Below are positions 8,186 to 15,492 of a stretch of 48,711 nucleotides of DNA, in pieces. The notes under the pieces are model-generated. The model saw only the letters and a list, made by a program, of their open reading frames with translations. It was not told where the DNA came from and did not search any database. The stretch is from Streptomyces spinoverrucosus (lineage in GTDB: Bacteria; Actinomycetota; Actinomycetes; Streptomycetales; Streptomycetaceae), in contig NZ_BJND01000067.1 of the NCBI RefSeq assembly GCF_006539505.1, forward strand, positions 1-48,711. Direction: 5' to 3'. The stretch's first letter is position 1. Each line of letters opens with the position of its first letter. A program made the position numbers and the translations under genes.

Positions 8186-9057
8186 TCAAAGAGTGTCAGG
8201 TCCGTCGTGATGGTTTCCCAGAGGGCGTCGAACCACAGCTGCGATTGCTCCACGAACGCGGCGTCCCGCCGGCCCGCCTGCCGTTCGAAGGAGAACAGGA
8301 GGGACTCGGTGCCCAGGACGTCGTACATGTCCAGGGTGCCGCTCGGGTCGTCCTCCGCGCGGCGCGTGACCATGTAGTACGCCATCAGCGCCTCCGCGCC
8401 GTTGAGCAGGTAGAGCTTCACCGGCGGGGTGAACGGCAGCGCGCGGAAGGTGACGTGTACGTCGATGCCGTGCGAGGTGCGCAGGGCGCGCAGGTTGTGC
8501 TGGAGGACCTGGCCCTGGGCGTTGCGCTGCGCGAGCCAGCGCTGATGGACCGGGTCCTCGTCGCCGCCACCCTCGACCGAGATCGGAAAGGCGAGGTTGA
8601 TCTCCCGGGAGGGCAGCAGGATGCGCACGTCGATCGACTGGGGATGGACGCGGCCCTCGTGGATCGCTCGGACCGGCTCGCTCAGGGCCAGCATCAGGGT
8701 CTCGGCGGTCAGGCAGGCGGCGTCGATGCGGACGTGGGGGACGGCGAAGGCCGCCGTCAGGCGGGGTGCGAGGCCGACCATCGTGGGCTGGGGCTCGCCG
8801 CTCGGCAGGGCGGGTTCCGCGATGCGTGGCGGGCTGCCCTTGCTGACGTTGCTGAGCAGGCCGTCCTCCTGGAGGACGCGCAGGGCCTGGCGGACGGTGC
8901 CGCGTTCCACGCCGAACTCCTCGGCGAGCTCGGCCTGGGTGGGCAGGCGGTCGCCCGCCTTCAGGTCGCCGCTGCGGATGCGGTCCCGCAGGGTGTCGGC
9001 GATCTCCCGGGGCGAGAGTTTTCTGCCGCCGTTCACTGCCACGTTCTCCTGGGTCAC
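8182..9057 (-). CDS. devA: GntR-family developmental regulator DevA
   Basis: 291 aa. GntR winged helix at ~14-75 (REIADTLRDRIRSGDLKAG, then TQAELAEEFGVERGTVRQALRVLQEDGLL), followed by the DevA-subfamily domain with NAQGQVLQHNLRALRTSHGIDV, FRALPFTPPVKLYLLNGAEAL and SQLWFDALWETI. It is the only one of the three paralogs coupled to a HAD phosphatase gene, the known devA-devB layout. DevA of S. coelicolor is needed for normal aerial development and represses its own promoter. GTG 9057 is chosen because TAGCGT ends exactly 6 nt upstream; devE has the same layout. GTG 9036 with AGGAG 9 nt before it is an alternative start. Confidence 0.82.
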   Translation of the reverse strand: MTQENVAVNGGRKLSPREIADTLRDRIRSGDLKAGDRLPTQAELAEEFGVERGTVRQALRVLQEDGLLSNVSKGSPPRIAEPALPSGEPQPTMVGLAPRLTAAFAVPHVRIDAACLTAETLMLALSEPVRAIHEGRVHPQSIDVRILLPSREINLAFPISVEGGGDEDPVHQRWLAQRNAQGQVLQHNLRALRTSHGIDVHVTFRALPFTPPVKLYLLNGAEALMAYYMVTRRAEDDPSGTLDMYDVLGTESLLFSFERQAGRRDAAFVEQSQLWFDALWETITTDLTLFE

Positions 9058-9063
9058 GACCAA

Positions 9064-9069
9064 ACGCTA
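9064..9069 (-). promoter_or_regulatory. -10 element of devA, leaderless layout
   Basis: Reading the minus strand, TAGCGT is followed by TTGGTC and then GTG at 9057. devE has TAGTGT, TTGGTT, GTG in the same spacing. This supports a leaderless transcript starting at the GTG. Confidence 0.5.
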
Positions 9070-9142
9070 CAACTCAAAACCATCTGGCGGAAGTTGCTCA
9101 CGAGTTGTTTATGGACATCTGCCAAGTGGGGACAACCTAATC

Positions 9143-9161
9143 AAAGTTGGTTGCCAACTTT
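9143..9161. promoter_or_regulatory. Inverted-repeat operator upstream of devA and the mini-membrane gene
   Basis: AAAGTTGG-TTG-CCAACTTT has perfect 8-bp arms. The same core AGTTGG-N3-CCAACT occurs upstream of devE at 10426-10440. In both places it sits exactly 15 bp after a conserved CCAAGTGG, so this looks like the DevA/DevE-family operator. Confidence 0.6.
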
Positions 9162-9223
9162 CAAGTAACTCGCCCGAGTTGGCGGAAGGTTTGCCTCCCC
9201 GGCAGCCAGAAGGGGGAACCACC

Positions 9224-9412
9224 ATGCCAGCCCTCGCTCTCCTCTCCGCGGTCTTCGTCATCGGCTTCGAGCAGATCGTCGCATGGCAGTACGGCGCGAC
9301 CGGCGTGGTCGGCCTGCTCCTGCTCACCATCGGAATCAAGGCGAAGAGCCCGGCCGTCAGCTCCATCGGGGCGGTCGTGCTCGCGCTCCTGGTCACCGGC
9401 CCCGTCAGGTGA
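9224..9412 (+). CDS. 62-aa mini-membrane protein divergent from devA
   Basis: A small hydrophobic protein. An N-terminal segment (ALALLSAVFVIGFEQIVAW) is followed by GVVGLLLLTIGIKAK and SSIGAVVLALLVTG, so two or three membrane spans. ATG 9224 has AAGGGGG eight bases upstream. It is paralogous to the protein at 7248 and, like it, diverges from a DevA-type regulator across an operator-bearing region. It converges on devE with a 23-bp gap. Function is not known. Confidence 0.78.
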   Translation: MPALALLSAVFVIGFEQIVAWQYGATGVVGLLLLTIGIKAKSPAVSSIGAVVLALLVTGPVR

Positions 9413-9435
9413 CCGACCCGCAACCCCGGGAGGCG

Positions 9436-10338
9436 TCAGTTCGTGAGCACCAACTCCGAACTGATCGTCTCCCACAATGCGTTGAACCACAGGTGCGACT
9501 GCTCCACGAACGCCGCGTCGCGCGGCCCGGCGCCCTGCTCGAAGGCGAAGAGCATCGACCGGGTGCCCTCGGCGTCGTACAGCTGGAGCTGCTCGTCGTC
9601 GATCTCCTGCTCGCGGCGTCTGAGCGTGTAGTACGCGAACAGCGCCTCGGAGCCGTTGACCAGGTACAGCTTCACCGGTGGCGTGAACGGCAGGGCGCGA
9701 AAGGAGACCTGCACGTCGATCCCGTGCGTGGAGCGCAGCGCCAGCAGATTGTGCTGGAGCACCTGTCCCTGGGCGTTGCGCATCGCGAGCCACCGCTCGT
9801 GCAGCCGGTCGGCGTCCGCCGGGTCCACCGGTGCCGGGAAGGCGAGGTCGATGTCCCGGCTGGGCAGCAGGACACGTACGTCGACCTTGGCCGGTTTCAG
9901 CTCACCCGCGTGGATTCGGCGCAGTGGCTCGCCCATCGAGAGCGTGAGCGATATCGAGGTCAGGCAGATGGCGTCGATCGCCACGTGCGGGGCCGCGAAG
10001 GCGGCCGCTATCCGCGGGGCGAGCGCCACGGTGGTGGGCTGTGGCGGGGCTCCCGGGCCGGCCGGCGCCCGGTCGGGGGCGGGGGCCACTGTCGCCGGGC
10101 TCCCTTTGGACACGTTGGTGAGCAGCCGCTCCTGCTGCAGGATGCGCAGGGCCTGCCGGACCGTCCCGCGATCGACGCCGAACTCCTCGGCCAGCTGGGC
10201 CTGGGTGGGCATGCGCTGGCCCGGCTGCAGGACCCGGCCCCTGATCCGGGCGCGCAGCTCGTCGGCCACCTCGCGGTGTGACATCTGTGGCGGCTGTGGC
10301 CTCTTCCGTCCATTGACGGAGACGTGTTCCCGGTCCAC
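9436..10338 (-). CDS. devE: GntR-family developmental regulator DevE (DevA paralog)
   Basis: 300 aa and very similar to DevA along its whole length: REVADELRARIRGRVLQPG, then TQAQLAEEFGVDRGTVRQALRILQQERLL; shared NAQGQVLQHNLLALRSTHGIDV and FRALPFTPPVKLYLVNGSEAL. In S. coelicolor devE (SCO4188) is a nearby tandem duplicate of devA with a separate developmental role, and this position fits. GTG 10338 follows TAGTGT plus 6 nt. Unlike its two paralogs it has no divergent mini-membrane gene, although its upstream region keeps the same operator layout. Confidence 0.75.
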   Translation of the reverse strand: MDREHVSVNGRKRPQPPQMSHREVADELRARIRGRVLQPGQRMPTQAQLAEEFGVDRGTVRQALRILQQERLLTNVSKGSPATVAPAPDRAPAGPGAPPQPTTVALAPRIAAAFAAPHVAIDAICLTSISLTLSMGEPLRRIHAGELKPAKVDVRVLLPSRDIDLAFPAPVDPADADRLHERWLAMRNAQGQVLQHNLLALRSTHGIDVQVSFRALPFTPPVKLYLVNGSEALFAYYTLRRREQEIDDEQLQLYDAEGTRSMLFAFEQGAGPRDAAFVEQSHLWFNALWETISSELVLTN

Positions 10339-10344
10339 AACCAA

Positions 10345-10350
10345 ACACTA
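10345..10350 (-). promoter_or_regulatory. -10 element of devE, leaderless layout
   Basis: Minus strand TAGTGT, then TTGGTT, then GTG 10338. It matches the devA arrangement base for base in spacing. Confidence 0.5.
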
Positions 10351-10425
10351 CAACTTCCCGCCATCTTCCGGCAGTTCTGAAGTAGGTGGTTATGAGACGC
10401 TTCCAAGTGGAGATAAGTACAGAGG

Positions 10426-10440
10426 AGTTGGTCACCAACT
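10426..10440. promoter_or_regulatory. AGTTGG-N3-CCAACT operator upstream of devE
   Basis: The core matches that upstream of devA. CCAAGTGG (10403-10410) lies 15 bp before it and TTATG 8 bp before that, as in the devA region. The downstream side carries no membrane-protein gene, only a GC-rich hairpin at 10486-10507 (GGCTCCC...GGGAGCC) that may terminate the upstream acetyltransferase gene. Nothing else is visible between 10345 and 10635. Confidence 0.55.
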
Positions 10441-10635
10441 TCGGCAACCTGGTCAAGCGTTCCGAGGGTTGGCTTGGGCCGACCGGGCTCCCTTCCGGAG
10501 GGGAGCCGGGAGCTCGGTCTGTCGGCACAGTCACAACCGAACAACGCCAACTGAACAAGCAGAGGGATCAGCCACAACTGAAGAGCACGCTACGGATAGC
10601 GGAAACACCCACCCGTCACCGGCAGGAGGGAGCAC

Positions 10636-11886
10636 TCAGAACAGGTCCGGGCACCAAGGCCGCCTGGACGTGCGCAGCAGGGCGTCGGCCGAACGGGCGG
10701 CGCCCGCTCGTTCTTCCCGCACCCGGCCCAGCGCCCCCAGCCGCACCGCCGACTCGTCGCCCAGCCACAACGCCGCCAGATCAGCCACGTCCAGCGTGAG
10801 GTCGGCGCTCTCGGTGCTCGGCGCACAGGACGCCCCCTGCGCCGACGCCTCCAGCCGGTACCGCCCGCCCGCGAGCCCGCCCGCGTCGACGACCTCCAGC
10901 ACCAGCGACCCCTCCCCCTCGTACGTCCGCGCCTGAAGCGCCCGTACGACGTCCAGGATCCGCACCCACAGCCAGTCGGCCTGCGCGGTGACACGGGCGG
11001 CACGCGGGTCCGGCAGGTAGAACGGCAGCAGGTCGTCCGGGGCCCGCCAGCCGGTCTTCACCTGGGTGATCCAGTCGATCGAGCAGAGGTAGTGCCACAG
11101 AGCGCGCTCGGCGGCCGGGGTCACCGCGATCAGCCAGTTCACGTCGGCGGTGTTGTGCGGCTGCTTGCCGTGCCAGTTGTCGTCGGCCTCGTAGGACACC
11201 ATGCCCTCGACCTCGCCGGTGGCCGAGCGGTGGACGGCGTAGAAGGGCTCGGTCCAGGACCCGTTGTAGCGCAGGGCGCCGGTGTTGTATCCCCACCACC
11301 GATCGTTGCGGCTGACCGCGCCGGGCTGGGCGCGGCGCAGCCGTTCGTGCAGTTCGGGGCCGAGCTTGCGGATGTCCTCGCCGTCCACGACGTCGATCCG
11401 GCCGCCGTCCTCCGGGCCCGACCAGCGGGGGTCGAGGCCGGTGCGGGGCACGTCGATGGTCCACTCGGTCGTCCAGGTGGCCGGTCCGAAGCCGTAGCGG
11501 CCGTAGATCGGGTACTCGGCAGCGATCAGGGTCGCGACGACGTCCCCGCGTTCCTTCGCCGCCGCCAGGTCCTGGGTCATCATGCGGCTGAGCAGGCCGC
11601 GGCGACGGTGCGTGGGGGTGACGGTGACATTGGATATGGCGTCGGCCGGCACGGCCGCGCCGCCCACGACCGTGAGTTCCTGCGCGAAGGACCGGAACGT
11701 CGCGACACACCGCTCGCCGTCGAACGCACCGAGCAGCCTGCCCGGCACGAACTCGTGACGGCGGGCCTGAAGTTGCTCTTCCGTCAGCGTCGGCTCCCGC
11801 AGGAAGCCGACGTTCAGGGCCCGATGCCAGTCCTCGAACTCGGCTTCGATGATCGGGCGTACGGGCAGCTCGTCGCGACGCGTCAT
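10636..11886 (-). CDS. Eis-like GNAT N-acetyltransferase
   Basis: 416 aa with the three-part Eis layout. An N-terminal GNAT domain carries the acetyl-CoA loop VTVTPTHRRRGLLSRMM (~88-104), followed by a second GNAT-like region and a C-terminal sterol-carrier-like domain (SADLTLDVADLAALWLGDES). The protein ends in -CPDLF; in Eis the C-terminal Phe carboxylate lies in the active site, and this end keeps it. Eis proteins acetylate amines, including aminoglycosides in mycobacteria. The natural substrate here is unknown. ATG 11886 begins the family-like sequence. Confidence 0.82.
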   Translation of the reverse strand: MTRRDELPVRPIIEAEFEDWHRALNVGFLREPTLTEEQLQARRHEFVPGRLLGAFDGERCVATFRSFAQELTVVGGAAVPADAISNVTVTPTHRRRGLLSRMMTQDLAAAKERGDVVATLIAAEYPIYGRYGFGPATWTTEWTIDVPRTGLDPRWSGPEDGGRIDVVDGEDIRKLGPELHERLRRAQPGAVSRNDRWWGYNTGALRYNGSWTEPFYAVHRSATGEVEGMVSYEADDNWHGKQPHNTADVNWLIAVTPAAERALWHYLCSIDWITQVKTGWRAPDDLLPFYLPDPRAARVTAQADWLWVRILDVVRALQARTYEGEGSLVLEVVDAGGLAGGRYRLEASAQGASCAPSTESADLTLDVADLAALWLGDESAVRLGALGRVREERAGAARSADALLRTSRRPWCPDLF

Positions 11887-11966
11887 ACCAGCACGGTAGG
11901 CCTACGACGGGGCAGGTGTCGCGGGGTTTTCACCGGCGCCGACACCGCCACATCAGCACGCCCTTG

Positions 11967-12590
11967 TCACAGCAGCAGGTCTTCGACCTGCGCCTCCCCC
12001 TCCCGATACCGCCGCGCGATCTCCGCGCTGCACTCGTCGGTGGTCCGCTGCAGCCGCTGCCGTCGCCGGGACACCTGCTGCTCGTACCGCACGAGCCGCC
12101 CCATCGCGGTGGTCAGCTCCAGGTCGGTACGCGCGTCCAGCGCGGACAGTTCGACCTCGGCCAGCATGTCCGCGGCCAGCCGCCGGTACTCCTCGTTGTG
12201 CGGGGTGCCCAGCGTCACATGGCGCGCGGAGGAGCGGTACCGGGCCGGGGCGTCCGTGAGGATCTCCGGCAGCCGCTCCACCACCGAGGCCTCGGCCGTG
12301 TCCGTGTCCACCGGGGACGCCGGTCCCCGGCGCGCCAGCTCCGCCCGCAGGATGTCGATCCGTCCCTGGAGCAGCCGTCGTACATAACTGAGATCCGCCT
12401 CGTCGCGCTGGGCGTCCCGGCGCAGGGTGCGCAGTTCGGCCAGGCTCAGCGCGGTCAGATCGGGCGCGGGCGGATCGGGCGGCAGCTGTGGGCTGTCGGT
12501 GCGCTGCACGGGCGGGCGGAGTGAGTCCTGGGCTCCCGCATGGGTCAACGAGACAGCCCCAGGCGGCTGCCCGGTACTCGGTGTTCTCAT
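11967..12590 (-). CDS. rsiG: RsiG, c-di-GMP-dependent anti-sigma factor of WhiG
   Basis: 207 aa. After a Pro-rich N-terminus come three helices. The hallmark motif E(X)3S(X)2R(X)3Q(X)3D is present twice: E64-S68-R71-Q75-D79 and E170-S174-R177-Q181-D185. In S. venezuelae RsiG these repeats on an antiparallel coiled coil bind a c-di-GMP dimer, and the loaded protein holds sigma-WhiG inactive, blocking sporulation. Identification rests on this exact motif pair plus the conserved location. Start ATG 12590; GAGG lies just upstream. Confidence 0.9.
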   Translation of the reverse strand: MRTPSTGQPPGAVSLTHAGAQDSLRPPVQRTDSPQLPPDPPAPDLTALSLAELRTLRRDAQRDEADLSYVRRLLQGRIDILRAELARRGPASPVDTDTAEASVVERLPEILTDAPARYRSSARHVTLGTPHNEEYRRLAADMLAEVELSALDARTDLELTTAMGRLVRYEQQVSRRRQRLQRTTDECSAEIARRYREGEAQVEDLLL

Positions 12591-12778
12591 GTGCCTCTAC
12601 CGTCCCCTCGACCGACTGTTGCAACATCGTGCCACCCCAAGTGGCCGCAATGTGACCGAGTGCCCCCGAACAGCCCCAGATGGGGGGTTAGGGCCTGTCG
12701 TCTGGATCAACTGGATCAAAAAGAGTGCTGGCCCGGACCACCCCGAAGCCCGGTGGCGGCGCCCGGCATGATGGTCGT

Positions 12779-13204
12779 ATGCGTGCAGTGGTGCAGAGGG
12801 TGGACGGCGCGAGCGTCGTCGTTGACGGCGAGACCGTCGGGGAGATCATCGGCGAAGGGCTGTGCGTCCTGGTCGGTGTGACGCACGAGGACACCAAGGA
12901 GAAGGCGGCCCAGCTCGCCCGCAAGCTCTGGTCGCTGCGGATGCTGCACGACGAGAAGTCGTGCAGCGACATCGACGCCCCGCTCCTCGTGATCAGCCAG
13001 TTCACCCTCTACGGCGACGCCCGCAAGGGCCGCCGCCCCACCTGGAACGCGGCCGCGCCCGGCGACGTGGCCGAGCCGCTGGTCGACGAGGTGGTCGCGC
13101 AGCTGCGCGCACTGGGCGCGACAGTGGAGACGGGCCGGTTCGGCGCGAGGATGCGGGTGTCCCTGACGAACGACGGCCCGTTCACGGTCCTCATCGAGGT
13201 CTAG
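12779..13204 (+). CDS. dtd: D-aminoacyl-tRNA deacylase
   Basis: 141 aa. It removes D-amino acids (for example D-Tyr) and misattached glycine from tRNA, acting as a cytosolic proofreading enzyme. Diagnostic motifs are MRAVVQRV at the N-terminus, SQFTLYGDARKGRRP (SQxT motif with the catalytic-site Thr) and NDGPFT (NxGP motif with the chirality-checking Gly-Pro) near the C-terminus. Length is typical. The ATG at 12779 matches the family N-terminus; the open frame upstream (from 12725) does not. It converges on ygfZ with 8 bp between the stop codons. Confidence 0.95.
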   Translation: MRAVVQRVDGASVVVDGETVGEIIGEGLCVLVGVTHEDTKEKAAQLARKLWSLRMLHDEKSCSDIDAPLLVISQFTLYGDARKGRRPTWNAAAPGDVAEPLVDEVVAQLRALGATVETGRFGARMRVSLTNDGPFTVLIEV

Positions 13205-13216
13205 GGCCTGCCCTAG
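13201..13216. terminator. Hairpin spanning both stop codons of dtd and ygfZ
   Basis: CTAGGG-CCTG-CCCTAG is a perfect 6-bp inverted repeat. The TAG of dtd (13202-13204) and the TAG of ygfZ (13213-13215, minus) both lie in it, so it may act as a short bidirectional terminator. There is no T tract. Confidence 0.4.
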
Positions 13217-14178
13217 GGCGCTACGACGACTTCCTGAGCCGCGGCCGTCGTGTCCGCCACCAGCGGCGCGTCCACCGGCACGTTCCGCTTCACCAGCGCC
13301 AGCGCCACCGGACCGAGCTCGTGGTGCCGTACGGACGTCGTCACAAAGCCGATCTTGCGGCCGTCGGGGCCCTCGTCCGCGAGCCGGAGTTCGGTGCCGT
13401 GCGGCGGCAGATGCACCTCGCTGCCGTCTAGGTGGAGGAAGACCAGCCGGCGCGGCGGCTTGCCCAGGTTCTGCACCCGGGCGACCGTCTCCTGCCCCCG
13501 GTAGCAGCCCTTCTGCAGATGCACGGCGGTGCCGATCCAGCCCAGCTCGTGCGGGATGGTGCGGTGGTCGGTCTCGAAGCCGAGCCGGGGCCGGTGCTGC
13601 TCGACGCGCAGCGCCTCGTACGCCAGGATCCCGGCCGCGGGCCCGGCCTTCGCGGCGTAGGACTCCAGGTCGGCGCGCGGGAGGAACAGATCACGGCCGT
13701 ACGCCGTCTCCCGTACGACGACACCCTCCGGCACCTCGGCGATGGAACCGGCCGGCAGGTGCACGACCCCGTAGTCTGCGGTGCGGTCGGCGACCTCGAC
13801 CTTGTAGAAGAACTTCATCGACTCCAGGTACGCGATCAGCGCGTCCTGGGTGCCGGGTTCGACGTGGGCCCAGACGGTCGTGCCGTCGTCCACGAGGTAG
13901 AGCGCGTGTTCGATGTGGCCGTGCGCGGAGAGGATCAGCGCCTCGGTGGCCTCGCCCGCGGGCAGGTCGCTGACGTGCTGGGTGAGCAGCAGATGCAGCC
14001 AGCTCAGCCGGTCCTCGCCGGAGACGGCGATGACGCCGCGGTGCGAGAGGTCGACGAAACCGGTGCCGTCGGCGAGGGCACGCTGCTCGCGGAACAGGTC
14101 GCCGTAGTGCGCGGCGACGCCTTCGTCGACCCCTTCGGCGGGGACGGCGCCGGGCAGGGACAGCAGGGGGCTCTTCAT
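13213..14178 (-). CDS. ygfZ: YgfZ/GcvT-family folate-binding protein
   Basis: 321 aa. The folate-binding family member involved in Fe-S cluster repair and biogenesis. The signature KGCYRGQE (K-G-C-[FY]-x-G-Q-E, containing the conserved Cys) is present, with the GcvT-like N-terminus ALADGTGFVDLSHRGVIAVSGEDRLSWL. ATG 14178 is preferred; GTG 14184 is possible. It lies 10 bp downstream of nur on the same strand, so it is probably cotranscribed with nur and perhaps the nitrobindin-like gene, an iron/metal-themed cluster. Confidence 0.9.
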   Translation of the reverse strand: MKSPLLSLPGAVPAEGVDEGVAAHYGDLFREQRALADGTGFVDLSHRGVIAVSGEDRLSWLHLLLTQHVSDLPAGEATEALILSAHGHIEHALYLVDDGTTVWAHVEPGTQDALIAYLESMKFFYKVEVADRTADYGVVHLPAGSIAEVPEGVVVRETAYGRDLFLPRADLESYAAKAGPAAGILAYEALRVEQHRPRLGFETDHRTIPHELGWIGTAVHLQKGCYRGQETVARVQNLGKPPRRLVFLHLDGSEVHLPPHGTELRLADEGPDGRKIGFVTTSVRHHELGPVALALVKRNVPVDAPLVADTTAAAQEVVVAP

Positions 14179-14188
14179 ACGCACAAGC

Positions 14189-14677
14189 CTACGACTCGGT
14201 AGCTGAACCCCCGGCCGTCGAACCCTTGTTGCCCTCGCTGCCCTTGTTGGTCGAACCCTTGGCCGCCGTACAGTCCTTGCACCGGCCGAAAATCGCGAAG
14301 TGCTTCATGTCGGTGTCGAAGTCGAACGTCTCGCGCAGCTTGGCGGTGAACTCGGCGGCGACGGAGACATCCGCCTCGATGACGTTCGTACAGTCGCGGC
14401 AGACCAGGTGGAGATGGTGGTGCCGGTCGGCGAGGTGGTACGTCGGCGCCCCGTGCCCGAGGTGCGCGTGGCTGACCAGCCCGAGCTCCTCCAGCAGCTC
14501 CAGCGTCCGGTACACCGTCGAAATATTGACCCCCGACGCCGTCTTCCGCACTTCCGCGAGGATGTCGTCGGGGGTCGCGTGCTCCAGGGTGTCCACGGCT
14601 TCGAGCACGAGTTGCCGCTGCGGCGTCAGCCGGTAGCCGCGCTGCCGCAGATCGCTCTTCCAGTCGGTGCTCACCAC
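14189..14677 (-). CDS. nur: Nur, nickel-responsive Fur-family repressor
   Basis: 162 aa. A Fur fold with winged helix (YRLTPQRQLVLEAV, then NISTVYRTLELLEELGLV) and a metal/dimerisation domain. His33, His70, His72, His86, His88, His90 and His126 all fall at the positions I recall for the two metal sites of S. coelicolor Nur; C93/C96 and C133/C136 form extra Cys pairs. Nur represses nickel uptake and the Fe-superoxide dismutase gene when nickel is present. The C-terminal tail is low complexity (KGST/NKGS repeats). The start is GTG 14677 (GTG-GTG); TAGACT at 14685-14690 (minus) is 7 nt upstream, suggesting a leaderless promoter of its own. Confidence 0.9.
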   Translation of the reverse strand: MVSTDWKSDLRQRGYRLTPQRQLVLEAVDTLEHATPDDILAEVRKTASGVNISTVYRTLELLEELGLVSHAHLGHGAPTYHLADRHHHLHLVCRDCTNVIEADVSVAAEFTAKLRETFDFDTDMKHFAIFGRCKDCTAAKGSTNKGSEGNKGSTAGGSATES

Positions 14678-14684
14678 ACCGGCC

Positions 14685-14690
14685 AGTCTA
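14685..14690 (-). promoter_or_regulatory. -10 element of nur
   Basis: Minus-strand TAGACT followed by 7 nt and GTG 14677. It sits in the 16-bp gap after the upstream gene, so nur can be transcribed independently. Confidence 0.5.
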
Positions 14691-14693
14691 GGA

Positions 14694-15269
14694 CTACCTG
14701 AAGAAAGCGATCCCGTCGTCCGGCATGTCGTCCGGCAGGGCCTTCGCCCAGCGCTCGACGTCCTCCGGGGTGACGACCTTCTTCAGCTGGGCCGACATGT
14801 ACGGCCGCAGCTCGACCTCGGGGGTCTGCTTCTCGCCGACCCACATCAGGTCGCCCTTGACGTATCCGTACAGCCGCTTGCCCCCGCTGTACGGGCGGGA
14901 GGCGGCCGTGCGCGCGACCGCGTCCGTGGCCAGGTCGATCTGCGGCTTCTGGTCGGCCAGCTCGCCGTACCAGATCTCGATGACACCGTCGTCGCGGGTC
15001 ATCGTGACCTCGACCTTGCGGTCGGCGTCGATGCGCCAGAAGCCGTGCTCGGACTCCAGCGGCCTGACCTTGGTGCCGTCCTTGTCGAGCACCCAGGTGT
15101 GGGAGTGGTACTCCAGGAAGTCCCGGCCGTCGTGCGTGAAGGTGACCTCCTGCCCGAAGTTGCACTTCTCGGCGCCGGGGAAGTCGTGTACGCCCGCGCC
15201 CGCCCAGTTGCCGAGCAGGAAGGCGAGGGGGACGAGGTCCTTGTGGAGGTCGGACGGGATCTCGATCAT
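14694..15269 (-). CDS. Nitrobindin-like beta-barrel protein (DUF1794/FABP-like)
   Basis: 191 aa. The family hallmark GNWAGAG (GxWxGxG) at ~20-26 is followed by beta strands typical of the THAP4/nitrobindin heme-binding barrel (EVTFTHDGRDFLEYHSHTW, GFWRIDADRKVEVTM). Nitrobindins bind ferric heme and can isomerise peroxynitrite. Whether the proximal His is present here should be judged by alignment. It lies 16 bp upstream of nur on the same strand. Confidence 0.85.
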   Translation of the reverse strand: MIEIPSDLHKDLVPLAFLLGNWAGAGVHDFPGAEKCNFGQEVTFTHDGRDFLEYHSHTWVLDKDGTKVRPLESEHGFWRIDADRKVEVTMTRDDGVIEIWYGELADQKPQIDLATDAVARTAASRPYSGGKRLYGYVKGDLMWVGEKQTPEVELRPYMSAQLKKVVTPEDVERWAKALPDDMPDDGIAFFR

Positions 15270-15302
15270 GAGCAGCTCAGACGTCTCGTACGTGGGTGGG
15301 GG

Positions 15303-15401
15303 TCAGCGCTGGCCCTGGTACAGCTTCTTCACGGCCAGACCGGTGAAGGCGAGGACGCCGACGCAGACCAGGACCAGCAGAATTTCGAAGAAGAGGATCA
15401 C
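15303..15401 (-). CDS. 32-aa single-pass membrane peptide
   Basis: A tiny gene: GTG start, AAGGAG eight bases upstream, TGA stop. The peptide begins with an uninterrupted hydrophobic stretch (ILLVLVCVGVLAFTGLAV, ~7-24) and ends in a basic tail (KKLYQGQR), the profile of a small N-out/C-in membrane peptide. It lies 33 bp upstream of the nitrobindin-like gene, same strand. The strong ribosome site argues that it is translated. Function unknown. Confidence 0.75.
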   Translation of the reverse strand: MILFFEILLVLVCVGVLAFTGLAVKKLYQGQR

Positions 15402-15492
15402 GGAGTGCTCCTTGGTGAGCGGGGTGCGTGGTGCACAAGGCCGTGCTCCAGCTTACGCGGCTGGGGCACGGCCCTCTTTGTGAGGTACGCCC

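Noticed and set aside
10386..10799. Plus-strand frame that might be the missing devE partner
   Set aside because: No hydrophobic segment and no resemblance to the 62-aa proteins; it also runs into the acetyltransferase gene.
6192..15400. Natural-product biosynthetic cluster
   Set aside because: No synthase, NRPS, terpene or RiPP enzymes; the acetyltransferase and regulators are core genes.
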